From Cytophagales bacterium (lineage in GTDB: Bacteria > Bacteroidota > Bacteroidia > Cytophagales > Spirosomataceae): 64,000 nt of DNA. The stretch covers positions 51,679 through 115,678 of the forward strand of contig JAAFKE010000008.1 in the NCBI GenBank assembly GCA_013298215.1. Direction: 5' to 3'. The notes beneath the pieces are model-generated. The model was not told where the DNA came from. It saw only the letters and a list, made by a program, of their open reading frames with translations, and searched no databases. This document shows positions 25,510 to 34,491 of this stretch, in pieces (the first letter of the stretch is position 1; each line of letters starts with the position of its first letter). Both the position numbers and the translations under genes were made by a program.

Positions 25510-26580
25510 TTATGAAAAAAACAACCACTCTATGGCCCTCGGAAACTCCTGGCTCCAACGTGCTTCGTTGTGCTTGCCCTGGCGGTCGGTTGATAGTTTG
25601 AACTCCAAGCGTGACTTGTCGTAGCCCTGTTTTTCGAGCGAGTCTTTGAGTCTTTCGACGCTCGGGATCATGTATTTGCCCTCTTTTGCGCCCGCATAGA
25701 AATATATTTTCGTAGCCAAAGGGTTAAAAAACTCAATGGCATCGAAGTATATTTTTTGAGATACCCACAGCGAAGGGGAAAAAATCATGAGCCGCCCGAG
25801 GGTTTCGGGATACATCAAACCAGCGTAGATACTCACCAAGCCACCCATCGAACTCCCCCCAACGCCCGTAAACTCGCGCTCGGGCTTGGTGCGAAAATTT
25901 AGGTCGATGTACGGTTTCAGCGTTCGTATAATGAAATTTGCGTACTTCTGGCCCAAGCCCTTGCCCTGGGCTGGGGTAGAATAGGGCGAGTATTCCTGAA
26001 AACGATCTTTGCTGCCGTGGTCGATCGTTACAACGATAAAATCGCCGATGCCACGGGCGGCCAGGATGGCCATTTTTTTGTCAATCTCCCAGTTTCCGTA
26101 CTCCGAGCCCTCGCCAAAAAGATTCTGGCCGTCTTGCATGTAAACCACTGGATATTTTTTGGCCGATGCGTCGTAGTCGTGCGGCAGCAGCACGTAAATT
26201 CGCCGCTTGCGTTTTAGCTGCGGTATTTCAAAGTCGTCGATTATCACCACGCGGGGCATGAGTTTGGTGTCGAAAGCCGCCCCATTTATGCGCCAATACG
26301 GCACAAAATCTTTGAGTATTTCCCCATTTTTTAGCTGGCGGTTGGCCGTTCCTTCGCCGTAGGCATTGAGCTCTACGGCATCCCAACTGCCACGGGTATA
26401 TTTGTATTCGTCGTCTGGACTGGTGGCTACGTGCGCTGGAAACGAAAATTGGTACTTGCCCTGGGCTACTTTTTGCATTTGAAAATCCTCCGCATCTGGG
26501 TACCACTTGCAAAAACTACCAGTTATGTACACTGGCCGATCGTCGTCGATGGGAGTTATTAATTCTACAGTTTTACTCAT
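25510..26580 (-). CDS. esterase family protein with N-terminal CBM48-like domain
   Basis: A 356-residue alpha/beta hydrolase of the enterochelin-esterase-like (esterase D) group. Residues 1-105 resemble a starch-binding/E-set domain (VYITGSFCKWYPDAEDFQM and DEYKYTRGSWDAVELNAYG). The hydrolase follows: RRIYVLLPHDYD, the nucleophile GGSSMGGLVSIYAG, and a probable catalytic His in GKHNEARWSQEFP. No signal peptide is seen, so it is likely cytosolic. The substrate may be a sugar ester or a phosphate-less ester; this is not decidable here. It is probably co-transcribed with the aminopeptidase. Confidence 0.85.
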   Translation of the reverse strand: MSKTVELITPIDDDRPVYITGSFCKWYPDAEDFQMQKVAQGKYQFSFPAHVATSPDDEYKYTRGSWDAVELNAYGEGTANRQLKNGEILKDFVPYWRINGAAFDTKLMPRVVIIDDFEIPQLKRKRRIYVLLPHDYDASAKKYPVVYMQDGQNLFGEGSEYGNWEIDKKMAILAARGIGDFIVVTIDHGSKDRFQEYSPYSTPAQGKGLGQKYANFIIRTLKPYIDLNFRTKPEREFTGVGGSSMGGLVSIYAGLMYPETLGRLMIFSPSLWVSQKIYFDAIEFFNPLATKIYFYAGAKEGKYMIPSVERLKDSLEKQGYDKSRLEFKLSTDRQGKHNEARWSQEFPRAIEWLFFS

Positions 26581-26732
26581 TCTCTAACGGTTGGTCTTGG
26601 TGTAAGGTAACGACAAATTTACGCACGTTGGTTCAATAAAAACCCCAATAAAGAATAGATTTGCAGTAAATATTCGGATCGGGCAGACCACCAGCGCGTC
26701 GAGTTACTTAAACCAACCTAAACCAAACACCT

Positions 26733-27662
26733 ATGAACACAACTTGGGGAATCGACCTCGGCGGCACTAAAATTGAGGGCGTGGTCATGGCAACGGGCAA
26801 CTTGCCCGGTTCGGTGCTGCTCCGTAAGCGCATAGACACCGAGGCCCACAAAGGGTACACCCACATTGTGCAGCAAATAAAAAAGTTAATTGCCGAGATG
26901 GAGGCCGAGTCTAACCACAAACCCACCGCACTTGGAATTGGCACGCCAGGCGCACACGACCCGCTCCTGAACACCATGAAAGGCTGCAACACAACCTGCC
27001 TAAACGGAATGCCCCTGCGCGACGACCTCCGCGCCGCGCTCAACTTGCCCATCGAAATTGCCAACGATGCCAATTGTTTTGTCCTTGCCGAGGCCACCAT
27101 GGGCGTTGTGCCAGAGGTGATGCCAGCGTATCAATCTGTTTTTGGGGTTATTATGGGCACTGGCGTGGGCGGTGGCATTGTGATGCGGGGCAAAGACGGC
27201 GTACCTTTTGTTTTGAACGGCTTGCAGGGAATAGCCGGCGAGTGGGGCCACAACGTGCTCGACCCCAACGGCCACCCGTGCTACTGCGGCAAACGCGGCT
27301 GCAACGAGCAGGTGCTTTCTGGCCCCGCGCTCCAACGTTTTTATTCTGAACAAAGCGGGGTTGCGTTGTCGATGAAGCAAATAGTGATGAACTACCGCGC
27401 TGGCAACGACCCCCACGCCCTGGCCACAATGAACCGCCTCTTCGACTGTTTTGGACGGGCTATTTCGGTGGTTATCAATATTTTAGACCCCGACGTGATC
27501 GTGCTCGGTGGGGGTGTGAGCAACATTGACGAGATTTATACCAACGGCGTTGAAAGCGCCAGACAGTACGTTTTTAACCGTGGAAACTTAGACACCAAGT
27601 TCTTGAAACCCAAACTCGGCGACAGCGCGGGGGTTTTTGGGGCGGCTATGCTGGTGGTTTAA
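26733..27662 (+). CDS. ROK family sugar kinase
   Basis: A 309-residue sugar kinase of the ROK (NagC/XylR-glucokinase) family without the DNA-binding domain, so an enzyme rather than a repressor. The phosphate loop is GIDLGGTKIEGVVM. The second ATP motif is GTGVGGGIVM near residue 140, and the ROK zinc site is HPCYCGKRGCNEQVLSGPAL. DPDVIVLGGGVSN is the adenosine motif. The substrate is probably a hexose such as glucose, fructose or N-acetylmannosamine. Confidence 0.92.
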   Translation: MNTTWGIDLGGTKIEGVVMATGNLPGSVLLRKRIDTEAHKGYTHIVQQIKKLIAEMEAESNHKPTALGIGTPGAHDPLLNTMKGCNTTCLNGMPLRDDLRAALNLPIEIANDANCFVLAEATMGVVPEVMPAYQSVFGVIMGTGVGGGIVMRGKDGVPFVLNGLQGIAGEWGHNVLDPNGHPCYCGKRGCNEQVLSGPALQRFYSEQSGVALSMKQIVMNYRAGNDPHALATMNRLFDCFGRAISVVINILDPDVIVLGGGVSNIDEIYTNGVESARQYVFNRGNLDTKFLKPKLGDSAGVFGAAMLVV

Positions 27663-27697
27663 ATGCTGCCCCACCAGCGGCGGAGCAGCCTTTAAAA

Positions 27698-29965
27698 CTA
27701 ACTATTTTTTTGTGCCTCAATCACGGCAATGGCCACCATGTTCACGATCTCGCGCACAGTACTACCCAACTGCAACACGTGGACGGGCTTGCGCAGACCC
27801 AACAAAATTGGCCCGACGGATTCAAATTCGCCAACTTCTTTGAGCAGGTTGTAGGCAACGTTAGATGCCGACAGGTTTGGAAAGATCAGCGTGTTTGCAC
27901 CGCCGTCGATGAGCCCACTAAACGGGTGGTTTTGCTTGAGCAACTCCGTGTCGAAGGCCAAGTGGGCTTGCATTTCGCCGTCCACCACCAGGTGCGGGTG
28001 CTTGTTTTGAAGGAGCGTGGTTGCAGCGGCCATCTTGCCCGCATCGTCGCCTTTGGCACTGCCAAAGTTAGAGTACGTAACCAGCGCGATGCGCGGCTTG
28101 AGGTTGAAACGCTCCACTGCTTTGGCCGTCAGTTCGGTTATCTCGACCAGATCTTGGGTGTTGGGATTGACGTTCACGGTGGTGTCTGACAAAAACAACG
28201 GGCCGCGTTTGGTCATCAAAATATACATTCCAGCCACTTTCTGCACGCCTTCTTGCTTGCCAATAACCTGCAAAGCGGGGCGGATGGTGTCTGGGTAGCT
28301 CTTGGTAAGTCCCGAAATAAGCGCATCGGCCTCGCCAGTTTCTACCATCATCACCCCAAAATAATTGCGGTAGTACATCAATTTTCGCGCTTCGGTGTAG
28401 GTGAGCCCTTTGCGCTGGCGTTTTGCGTAAAAAATCTCGGTGTATTCGCCAATTTTATCTTCGGCGTCGCGCGGGTCAATAATCGTTACGTTGTCTAAGT
28501 CTAAGTTAGCGGCCTCAATAATGGCCTTCACTTTAATGACGTTGCCCAACAAAATGGGCGTGGCAATGCCCTCATCGCGCACCTCCTGGGCGGCTTTGAG
28601 CACTTGCAGGTTTTCGGCATCGGCAAAAACTACACGCTTCGGCGCTTTTTTGGCTTGCTTGATGATGACGTTTGAAATTTGCTCATCTTGCCCCAGCCGC
28701 TTTGCGAGCTGTAGCCGGTACGCGTCCCAGTCGTGAATTTGGTACTTGGCCACGCCCGAGTCTATGGCGGCCTTGGCCACCGCCGGGGCCACAGTCGTGA
28801 GCAGGCGCGGATCTACGGGTTTGGGAATAATATACTCGCGGCCAAAAGTGATATTTTGCTCGTTGTAGGCCAAATTCACCATGTCTGGCACGGGCTTTTT
28901 GGCCAATTCGGCCAACGCACGCACGGCGGCCAGTTTCATGGCCTCGTTTATTTCGGTGGCGCGAACATCGAGCGCACCCCTAAAAATATACGGAAAACCC
29001 AGCACGTTATTAACCTGGTTGGGGTAGTCGGACCGCCCAGTGGCCATAATAATATCGGGACGCGCCGCCACTGCATCGGGGTATCTAATCTCGGGGTCGG
29101 GGTTGGCCATGGCAAAAACCATTGGGTCGGCGGCCATTGAGCGCACCATGTCTTGCGACACTAAATTTGCCTTAGAAAGCCCCAAAAACAGGTCGGCGTT
29201 CACGAAGGCGGCCTCCAACGATTCAAAGACAATATCGCTGGCAAACTGCGTTTTCATGGCATCTAAGTCCGTGCGGCCCTTGTGAATGTGCCCTTTCGAG
29301 TCGAACATCGCAATGTTCTCGACCCGCACTCCCAGCGACACGTACAGTTTGGTGCACGAAATAGCCGACGCTCCCGCCCCCGAAACCACCACGCGAATAT
29401 CCTCAATTTTTTTATTAACCAGCTCCAATCCGTTCAACAACGCCGCCGCGCTGATGATGGCCGTGCCGTGCTGGTCGTCGTGCATGACGGGTATGTTGAG
29501 TTCTTTTTTGAGCCGCTCCTCAATCTCAAAACACTCGGGGGCTTTGATGTCTTCGAGGTTCACGCCGCCAAAAGTAGGTTCTAATATTTTGACGGTTCTC
29601 ACAAACTCATCCACGTTTTTGGTGTTGAGTTCAATGTCAAAAACATCAATGTCAGCGTATATTTTAAACAAAAGCCCTTTGCCTTCCATCACTGGCTTGC
29701 TGGCCTCGGGGCCAATGTCGCCCAACCCCAAAACAGCCGTTCCGTTCGTGATAACGGCCACCAGATTGCCCTTGGCGGTATATTTATAAACGTCTTCAAC
29801 GTTGGCCGCAATGTCCAGACACGGGTCGGCCACGCCTGGCGAGTAGGCCAATGATAAATCGCGTTGGGTTTTGGTTTCTTTGGTTGGCACAACCTGAATT
29901 TTGCCTGGCCTACCCTTGGCGTGGTAGTGAAGTGCGTCTTCCTTTCGGATGGTTTGTTTTTCCAT
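27698..29965 (-). CDS. maeB: NADP-dependent malic enzyme with phosphotransacetylase-like domain
   Basis: A 755-residue MaeB-type enzyme converting malate to pyruvate and CO2 with NADPH. The start at 29965 ([25 protein letters not shown]) matches the usual N-terminus. The malic domain covers about 1-420: [12 protein letters not shown], the acid-binding [18 protein letters not shown] and [17 protein letters not shown], and the Rossmann [12 protein letters not shown]. Residues about 430-755 form the phosphotransacetylase-like domain ([25 protein letters not shown]) that regulates these enzymes through acetyl-CoA. The next upstream gene (SDR) lies more than 130 bp away. Confidence 0.95.
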   Translation of the reverse strand: MEKQTIRKEDALHYHAKGRPGKIQVVPTKETKTQRDLSLAYSPGVADPCLDIAANVEDVYKYTAKGNLVAVITNGTAVLGLGDIGPEASKPVMEGKGLLFKIYADIDVFDIELNTKNVDEFVRTVKILEPTFGGVNLEDIKAPECFEIEERLKKELNIPVMHDDQHGTAIISAAALLNGLELVNKKIEDIRVVVSGAGASAISCTKLYVSLGVRVENIAMFDSKGHIHKGRTDLDAMKTQFASDIVFESLEAAFVNADLFLGLSKANLVSQDMVRSMAADPMVFAMANPDPEIRYPDAVAARPDIIMATGRSDYPNQVNNVLGFPYIFRGALDVRATEINEAMKLAAVRALAELAKKPVPDMVNLAYNEQNITFGREYIIPKPVDPRLLTTVAPAVAKAAIDSGVAKYQIHDWDAYRLQLAKRLGQDEQISNVIIKQAKKAPKRVVFADAENLQVLKAAQEVRDEGIATPILLGNVIKVKAIIEAANLDLDNVTIIDPRDAEDKIGEYTEIFYAKRQRKGLTYTEARKLMYYRNYFGVMMVETGEADALISGLTKSYPDTIRPALQVIGKQEGVQKVAGMYILMTKRGPLFLSDTTVNVNPNTQDLVEITELTAKAVERFNLKPRIALVTYSNFGSAKGDDAGKMAAATTLLQNKHPHLVVDGEMQAHLAFDTELLKQNHPFSGLIDGGANTLIFPNLSASNVAYNLLKEVGEFESVGPILLGLRKPVHVLQLGSTVREIVNMVAIAVIEAQKNS

Positions 29966-30098
29966 TACAGTTTGCTGATGCTTAGGGTTTAAATGAGCGG
30001 TAAATGTAATCACTAAATAGACAACATGGAGCGGTCAGTCTCGAAACACCAAGACATCGTAGCCCCAACGTTTGCAATAAACTGGGTATCAACTGGTT

Positions 30099-30899
30099 TT
30101 ATTTGGGCGGAGTGCGCCTCACCATCTCAAAAAGTAGATTTGGCCATAGTCGCCGCAACCACACGGCGACAGTTTCGGTGAAACCCGCCACCACAATTTC
30201 GTTTTTCTCGTTTTCGATGGCCGATAAAACCTTGCGTGCCAAGAGTTCGGGAGCCAGCCCTTTGGCAAAGTCTTGGTCTATTTTGTTTTGCGGTGTGCCG
30301 TCGCCTTGCAGGGCATTGAGCGAAATATCGGTCTTTATATAGCCTGGGCAAACCACCGTTACCCGCATATTATCGTCGTAAACTTCGGCCCGAAGCGAGT
30401 CAGCAAAACCAATCAGGGCGTGTTTGGCGGCATTGTAGCCCGACCTTTTGATCGTACCTATTTTGCCCGCCACGCTGGCGATCATCACAAAATGACCATT
30501 TTTTTGCTGTTTCATCACTGGCAAAATAGCCTTGGTGAGTGCCACAATGCTAAAAAAATTAACGTCCATCAATTGCTGGTAAACGCCCAGCTCGGCGTCT
30601 TCTACCCGAGCGCGTTGGCTCACGCCAGCATTGTGAACCATGATGTCTATTCGACCAAACGTACCAACAACGGCTTGGGTGTTGGCGGGCATTGCCCCAA
30701 AGTCGGTCACGTCCATCGGCAACACCAACACATTGCCGTCGGCCAAACCCAACGATTCTTTTACGCGGTTGAGCTCATCTACGCGCCGCGCCGACAGGAT
30801 TAGTTTTGCGCCCTGGCGGGCAAAAGCCACCGCCAACGCCTCCCCAATGCCCGACGAGGCACCCGTGATCCAGACTACTTTGTTGTTAAAATACGTCAT
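30099..30899 (-). CDS. short-chain dehydrogenase/reductase
   Basis: A 266-residue classical SDR. The NAD(P)-binding motif is ITGASSGIGEALA, followed by HNAGVSQRA (NAG motif), the catalytic Ser in VMIASVAG, and YNAAKHALIGF with the Tyr and Lys of the active site. The basic residue pattern SARR after the second strand suggests NADP preference. It has a C-terminal hydrophobic tail (AVWLRRLWPNLLFEMVRRT), common in the membrane-associated DHRS7-like group. Its start overlaps the LD-carboxypeptidase stop by 4 bp. Confidence 0.9.
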   Translation of the reverse strand: MTYFNNKVVWITGASSGIGEALAVAFARQGAKLILSARRVDELNRVKESLGLADGNVLVLPMDVTDFGAMPANTQAVVGTFGRIDIMVHNAGVSQRARVEDAELGVYQQLMDVNFFSIVALTKAILPVMKQQKNGHFVMIASVAGKIGTIKRSGYNAAKHALIGFADSLRAEVYDDNMRVTVVCPGYIKTDISLNALQGDGTPQNKIDQDFAKGLAPELLARKVLSAIENEKNEIVVAGFTETVAVWLRRLWPNLLFEMVRRTPPK

Positions 30900-31864
30900 A
30901 CTATTTCTATGTTAATATTAGGGTTCAAATTAAGTTCGGCACCGTGGGCTTGCACGGTTAGTTCGACGCGCCGCCCGTGGGGTATGGCCAAGTTCCGATC
31001 GACGTGCCCAACGGGAAAATTAAAACAAACGGGGTAGGCGTACTGCCCCACGTGGTGCGCCACAATCTCGTCGGCGGTCATGCCAAAAGGCTCGCGGTCG
31101 TTGTCTTTGGAGTCGGTAAATTGGCCAACAACCAGCCCCGCCAACTGGCTCAGTTTGCCAGCTCTTTTTAATTGCACCATCATTCGGTCTAAATTGTAAT
31201 AAAACTCGTTTAGGTCTTCTAAAAACAAAATGCAATTGGTGGTGTCAATCTCCGATCGCGACCCCAGCAGGTGCGCCAGCAAACACAAATTGCCCCCCAC
31301 TGCGTTTCCATGCGCTTTTCCGAGGCGGTTGTGGGCGGTTGGCGGGGCTTGGTAGGGCGGTTGCTGGTAGCCAAACAACGTATTTTTGAGCGATTGAACG
31401 GCCTCCCGCGCGTCGGTTCTGCCAAATAGCTTGGGCATGGTGGCGTGCAAACTCTCCACCCCCAACCTATAAACGTGCGAATGCACGGCGGTGATGTCAG
31501 AAAAACCAACAATCCACTTTGGGTTTTGGACAAACGCACTAAAATCGAGCTGGTCTAAAATGCGCGAGCTGCCGTAGCCCCCCCTGGCCGAAAAAATAGC
31601 CTTGATGGCGGGGTCGTCGAGCATAGTCTGTAAGTCTTGGGCGCGTTGGGCGTCGGTTCCCGCAAAACCGTGGTCTTTCAGGCGAAGTGTCTGGCCTTCA
31701 ATTACTTTCAGTCCCCAGTCTTGGCGCATCATTGCCAAGCCTGGGGCGAGGTCTTCGTAGTCCAAGCAACTGGCCGCGGCCAGCACGCCCACGGTGTCGT
31801 TGGGTTGTAAGTAAGCGGGGCGGGTCGTTTGTGAAAATAGTTGGTTCAATGGTATTTCTGTCAA
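30896..31864 (-). CDS. LD-carboxypeptidase, S66 family
   Basis: A cytosolic serine peptidase that trims muropeptide tetrapeptides (L,D-bond) during cell-wall recycling. Catalytic context: the nucleophile Ser in SARGGYGSSRILDQLD, the Glu in FLEDLNEFYYNLDRM, and the His in FNFPVGHVDRNLAIPHG. No ATG gives a sensible N-terminus; a longer ATG frame to 32005 would run 120 bp into the channel gene. I chose TTG at 31864, 20 bp after the channel stop; TTG at 31849 is equally possible. It lies in a tight minus-strand operon (DUF721, Kir channel, this gene, SDR). Confidence 0.85.
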   Translation of the reverse strand: MTEIPLNQLFSQTTRPAYLQPNDTVGVLAAASCLDYEDLAPGLAMMRQDWGLKVIEGQTLRLKDHGFAGTDAQRAQDLQTMLDDPAIKAIFSARGGYGSSRILDQLDFSAFVQNPKWIVGFSDITAVHSHVYRLGVESLHATMPKLFGRTDAREAVQSLKNTLFGYQQPPYQAPPTAHNRLGKAHGNAVGGNLCLLAHLLGSRSEIDTTNCILFLEDLNEFYYNLDRMMVQLKRAGKLSQLAGLVVGQFTDSKDNDREPFGMTADEIVAHHVGQYAYPVCFNFPVGHVDRNLAIPHGRRVELTVQAHGAELNLNPNINIEIV

Positions 31865-31884
31865 TGGTTGGCATTTTATTGCAT

Positions 31885-32880
31885 TCAGTTCGCGGGCGGG
31901 TTTGGGTTTAGCGGCATTTTCTGGTAGCTGTCCAGTTTTTTGAGATCGAGCGCAATCACACCCTTGGTATCGCCGTCGAACATGGGTACAAATTTTGCGC
32001 CCCAAACCAACTCATTGAACCGATACGAGTGCCGAATTTGCACCTGCTGAGAAAACGTTTCGTCTTGACCCCTAATCAGAATCAAAAATTCTACGTCAGC
32101 CTCGGCCATGCTACTGGCCGTGAACCCAAAAAGAGGGCTGTCGGGCGTGAGCGGGTGAACGACGGTCCAACTGAGGGGGAAAAAATTTACCTGCCGCCGC
32201 TCGAGCGGCAATCCAAAATACTTGCGGGTGCGGGTGCCGTTGGGCAGGGTTTCCAAATACGACAGCGTGAGGTCGGCTTGCAGGTCAATAATTTCGCTGT
32301 TTCGTCGGTTTATGATCCTAAACATCAGTCCATTAATGTCGAGGTACGGAGCCACAACGGCATTTTGGCTAAACCTAATTCTGGCCACTGGTCTCGAAAA
32401 ACGACCGTAGAGCAGACCCGTTGCCAATGCAAAAGCCAGAAGGCCAAGGAGGGCTTCGAGCGCGGCAACGGCACTGGCCAGCGAACCGATGGGCGCCACG
32501 CGTCCGTAGCCAACCGTTGTGATGGTCTGCGCGCTAAAAAAGAATGCCTCCCAAAAATAATCGGCGGTGCTATTGCCCAACACGCCGCCGAGGTGCTTTA
32601 TGCCGATGAGCAAATAAATACTGGCAAAGATAAGATTGGTAAAAAAAAACAAGCAAAACACCAACAATAGAAACTTTTGCCACGATATTGTAATCAGCAA
32701 GTGGTACAAGTTGAGGCGATCGGCCCAGCCGTCAGAAACGCGCCTGACGTTAAAACCACCGTCTGGGTTTACCAACCGGCTGTCGTTGTTGGTTATTTTG
32801 GTGCCAAAGCCAAGGTCTTGGCGATGTTCTTCTTGGTCTAATAAATTGCTTTTGGGCGGCTTGTTGGGGTCATCTGTCAT
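31885..32880 (-). CDS. inward-rectifier potassium channel, KirBac-like
   Basis: A 331-residue inner-membrane K+ channel. An amphipathic slide helix and TM1 occur near residues 65-100. The pore helix and selectivity filter are AQTITTVGYGRVAPIG (TVGYG near 118-122), followed by TM2 (ALLGLLAFALATGLLYGRFS). The cytoplasmic Ig-like Kir domain begins RPVARIRFSQNAVVAPY and includes NGLMFRIINRRNSEIIDLQA, both highly typical. Its start overlaps the DUF721 stop by 4 bp. Confidence 0.93.
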   Translation of the reverse strand: MTDDPNKPPKSNLLDQEEHRQDLGFGTKITNNDSRLVNPDGGFNVRRVSDGWADRLNLYHLLITISWQKFLLLVFCLFFFTNLIFASIYLLIGIKHLGGVLGNSTADYFWEAFFFSAQTITTVGYGRVAPIGSLASAVAALEALLGLLAFALATGLLYGRFSRPVARIRFSQNAVVAPYLDINGLMFRIINRRNSEIIDLQADLTLSYLETLPNGTRTRKYFGLPLERRQVNFFPLSWTVVHPLTPDSPLFGFTASSMAEADVEFLILIRGQDETFSQQVQIRHSYRFNELVWGAKFVPMFDGDTKGVIALDLKKLDSYQKMPLNPNPPAN

Positions 32881-33203
32881 AAAAACACCATTTCCTTTAT
32901 GATCTCGGCTTTCATTTCGCGGTTTATGTTCAAAACAATCTTTTGTTTGGCCAACAAGAGTTCGTTTCGGAGCGGTGCGGAGTCAATTTCTACGTAAAGC
33001 GTGCCGTTGCTCACGTAGGCACGCGTGGTGCGCGAGGCAATGACGGGACCCATGATTTTTTCCCAGTGTGCGCCCACGTAGGTTTCCTCAAATTTAGCTT
33101 CGAGTTGGTATTTGGCAAACATCTGAGAAATGGCCTGGCCAACGGTGGTAGTTCCCGATCTTTTGTGGGTTTCAAAGGTTCGGTTTTTGGGGTTGTTTTC
33201 CAT
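32877..33203 (-). CDS. DUF721 domain protein
   Basis: A 108-residue small protein. The DUF721 core is recognised by VGQAISQMFAKYQLEAKFEETYVGAHWEKIMGPVIASRT, then NGTLYVEIDSAPLRNELLLAKQKIVLNINREM. The start at 33203 (MENNPKNRTFETHKR) is favoured because the upstream extension is Cys/Arg-rich and unlike the family. DUF721 proteins often sit next to recF in Bacteroidota; here the neighbour is a potassium channel. A nucleic-acid-related role is suspected in the family but unproven. Confidence 0.83.
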   Translation of the reverse strand: MENNPKNRTFETHKRSGTTTVGQAISQMFAKYQLEAKFEETYVGAHWEKIMGPVIASRTTRAYVSNGTLYVEIDSAPLRNELLLAKQKIVLNINREMKAEIIKEMVFL

Positions 33204-33297
33204 CAATAAAAAGCCGTTTAAGGAGCAAGAACGCCTCACAAAGATAATTCGGGCGGCTGGCAAAGCAACCACAAATAAAAATAATTATTGAACTGGC

Positions 33298-33329
33298 TTT
33301 GTAAAGTTGGTGCGCGGGGCTTAATATTG
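33298..33329 (+). promoter_or_regulatory. Bacteroidota-type promoter for the metX transcript
   Basis: TTTG at 33298-33301, a 20-base spacer, then TAATATTG at 33322-33329, one mismatch from TAnnTTTG. Transcription would begin about 33336, just before the SAM riboswitch. Confidence 0.6.
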
Positions 33330-33355
33330 CAAGGTCGATCTGCTGCTGCATGGCA

Positions 33356-33447
33356 ATAGATTTATAAAGAAGAGGGGAGAGAATAGGCTCAAAGAACCTC
33401 TGGCAACCTGTCCGAAATGGTCGGAGAAGGTGCTAAATCCCACCTAA
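33356..33447 (+). promoter_or_regulatory. SAM-I (S-box) riboswitch
   Basis: The conserved S-box core is present: AGAGG pairing with CCUCU in the P2 stem, the joined GGCUCAAAGAACCUCUGGCAACC block with its kink-turn side, a P3 hairpin CCGA-loop-UCGG, then AAGGUGCUAAAUCC. GATTTA (33358-33363) can pair with TAAATC near the 3' end as P1. It senses S-adenosylmethionine and should lower expression of the following metX when SAM is high. No clear terminator stem follows, so control may act on translation of the TTG-initiated gene. Confidence 0.9.
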
Positions 33448-33468
33448 TTATTTTTTAGGAAATATAAA

Positions 33469-34491
33469 TTGGAACAGAAAACATTCAAGCATCCCTACGG
33501 GTTTCCACTCGAATTGGGCGGAGAACTCTCCGACGTTCAACTCGCTTACAGTACATTAGGCCAACTCAATGCCGACGGCAATAACGTTGTCTGGATCTGC
33601 CACGCCCTCACTGGCAATGCCAACCCCACCGAGTGGTGGGACGGCCTGGTGGGAGAAGGCAAGTTTTTCAACCCCGACGACCATTTTATCGTTTGTGCCA
33701 ACGTACTGGGGTCGAGCTACGGCTCTACCAATGCCTTGACAGTAAATACCAAAACGGGCGTGCCTTATTTTCAGGACTTCCCAAACGTAACCACCCGCGA
33801 CGTGGTGAATGCCTTCGACTTGCTGCGCGAAGAACTGGGTATTAACCGCATTCAGGTCTGCATCGGCGGGTCGCTCGGAGGCCAGCAGGCCGTCGAGTGG
33901 GCCATTAGCCAGCCTTACCTCATCGAAAAACTAATACTTATTGCCACCAACGCGTTTCACTCTCCGTGGGGAATTGCGTTTAATGAATCGCAACGCATGG
34001 CCATTCAGGCCGACTCCACTTGGCGCGACCGCCAACCAAATGCGGGTATTGAGGGCATGAAAGTGGCCCGTTCAATTGCGTTGCTTTCTTACCGAAACTA
34101 CGACACCTATAATTTTACCCAAGCCCGCGACAGCATCGACCAAACCGAAGATTTTAGGGCATCGAGCTATCAGATTTATCAGGGCAACAAACTGGCGGCG
34201 CGTTTCAACGCGTTTTCGTACTGGTCGCTCTCTAAAATGATGGACTCGCACAACGTGGGGCGCAACCGGGGCAGCGTAATTAGCGCGCTCCAAAAAATTC
34301 AGAGCAAAACGCTCGTCATCGGCATCCATTCCGATATTTTGTTTCCGCCCGCCGAGCAGCAGTTTTTGTCGAAGCACATTCAAAACGCTGATTATCAAGA
34401 GATTGACTCCCTATACGGCCACGACGGCTTTTTGATCGAATACCGCCAACTGCGCCAAATACTTCGCGGTTGGTTTGAGCGGCAGCTTTAA
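33469..34491 (+). CDS. metX: homoserine O-acetyltransferase
   Basis: A 340-residue alpha/beta-hydrolase-fold enzyme that acetylates homoserine for methionine synthesis. Typical motifs: ICHALTGNANPTEWWDGL, ANVLGSSYGSTN, GGSLGGQQAVEWAI with Ser135 as the nucleophile, an Asp in GIHSDILFPP (near 292) and His in YGHDGFLIE (near 321). The likely start is TTG at 33469, since no ATG precedes the conserved HPYGFPLELGGEL. The SAM riboswitch immediately upstream strongly supports the methionine role. It overlaps the convergent DUF819 gene by 4 bp. Confidence 0.95.
   Translation: MEQKTFKHPYGFPLELGGELSDVQLAYSTLGQLNADGNNVVWICHALTGNANPTEWWDGLVGEGKFFNPDDHFIVCANVLGSSYGSTNALTVNTKTGVPYFQDFPNVTTRDVVNAFDLLREELGINRIQVCIGGSLGGQQAVEWAISQPYLIEKLILIATNAFHSPWGIAFNESQRMAIQADSTWRDRQPNAGIEGMKVARSIALLSYRNYDTYNFTQARDSIDQTEDFRASSYQIYQGNKLAARFNAFSYWSLSKMMDSHNVGRNRGSVISALQKIQSKTLVIGIHSDILFPPAEQQFLSKHIQNADYQEIDSLYGHDGFLIEYRQLRQILRGWFERQL

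Noticed and set aside
31885..32005. ATG start of the LD-carboxypeptidase inside the channel gene
   Set aside because: It would overlap 120 bp of a conserved channel domain and adds Arg/Cys-rich sequence unlike the family.
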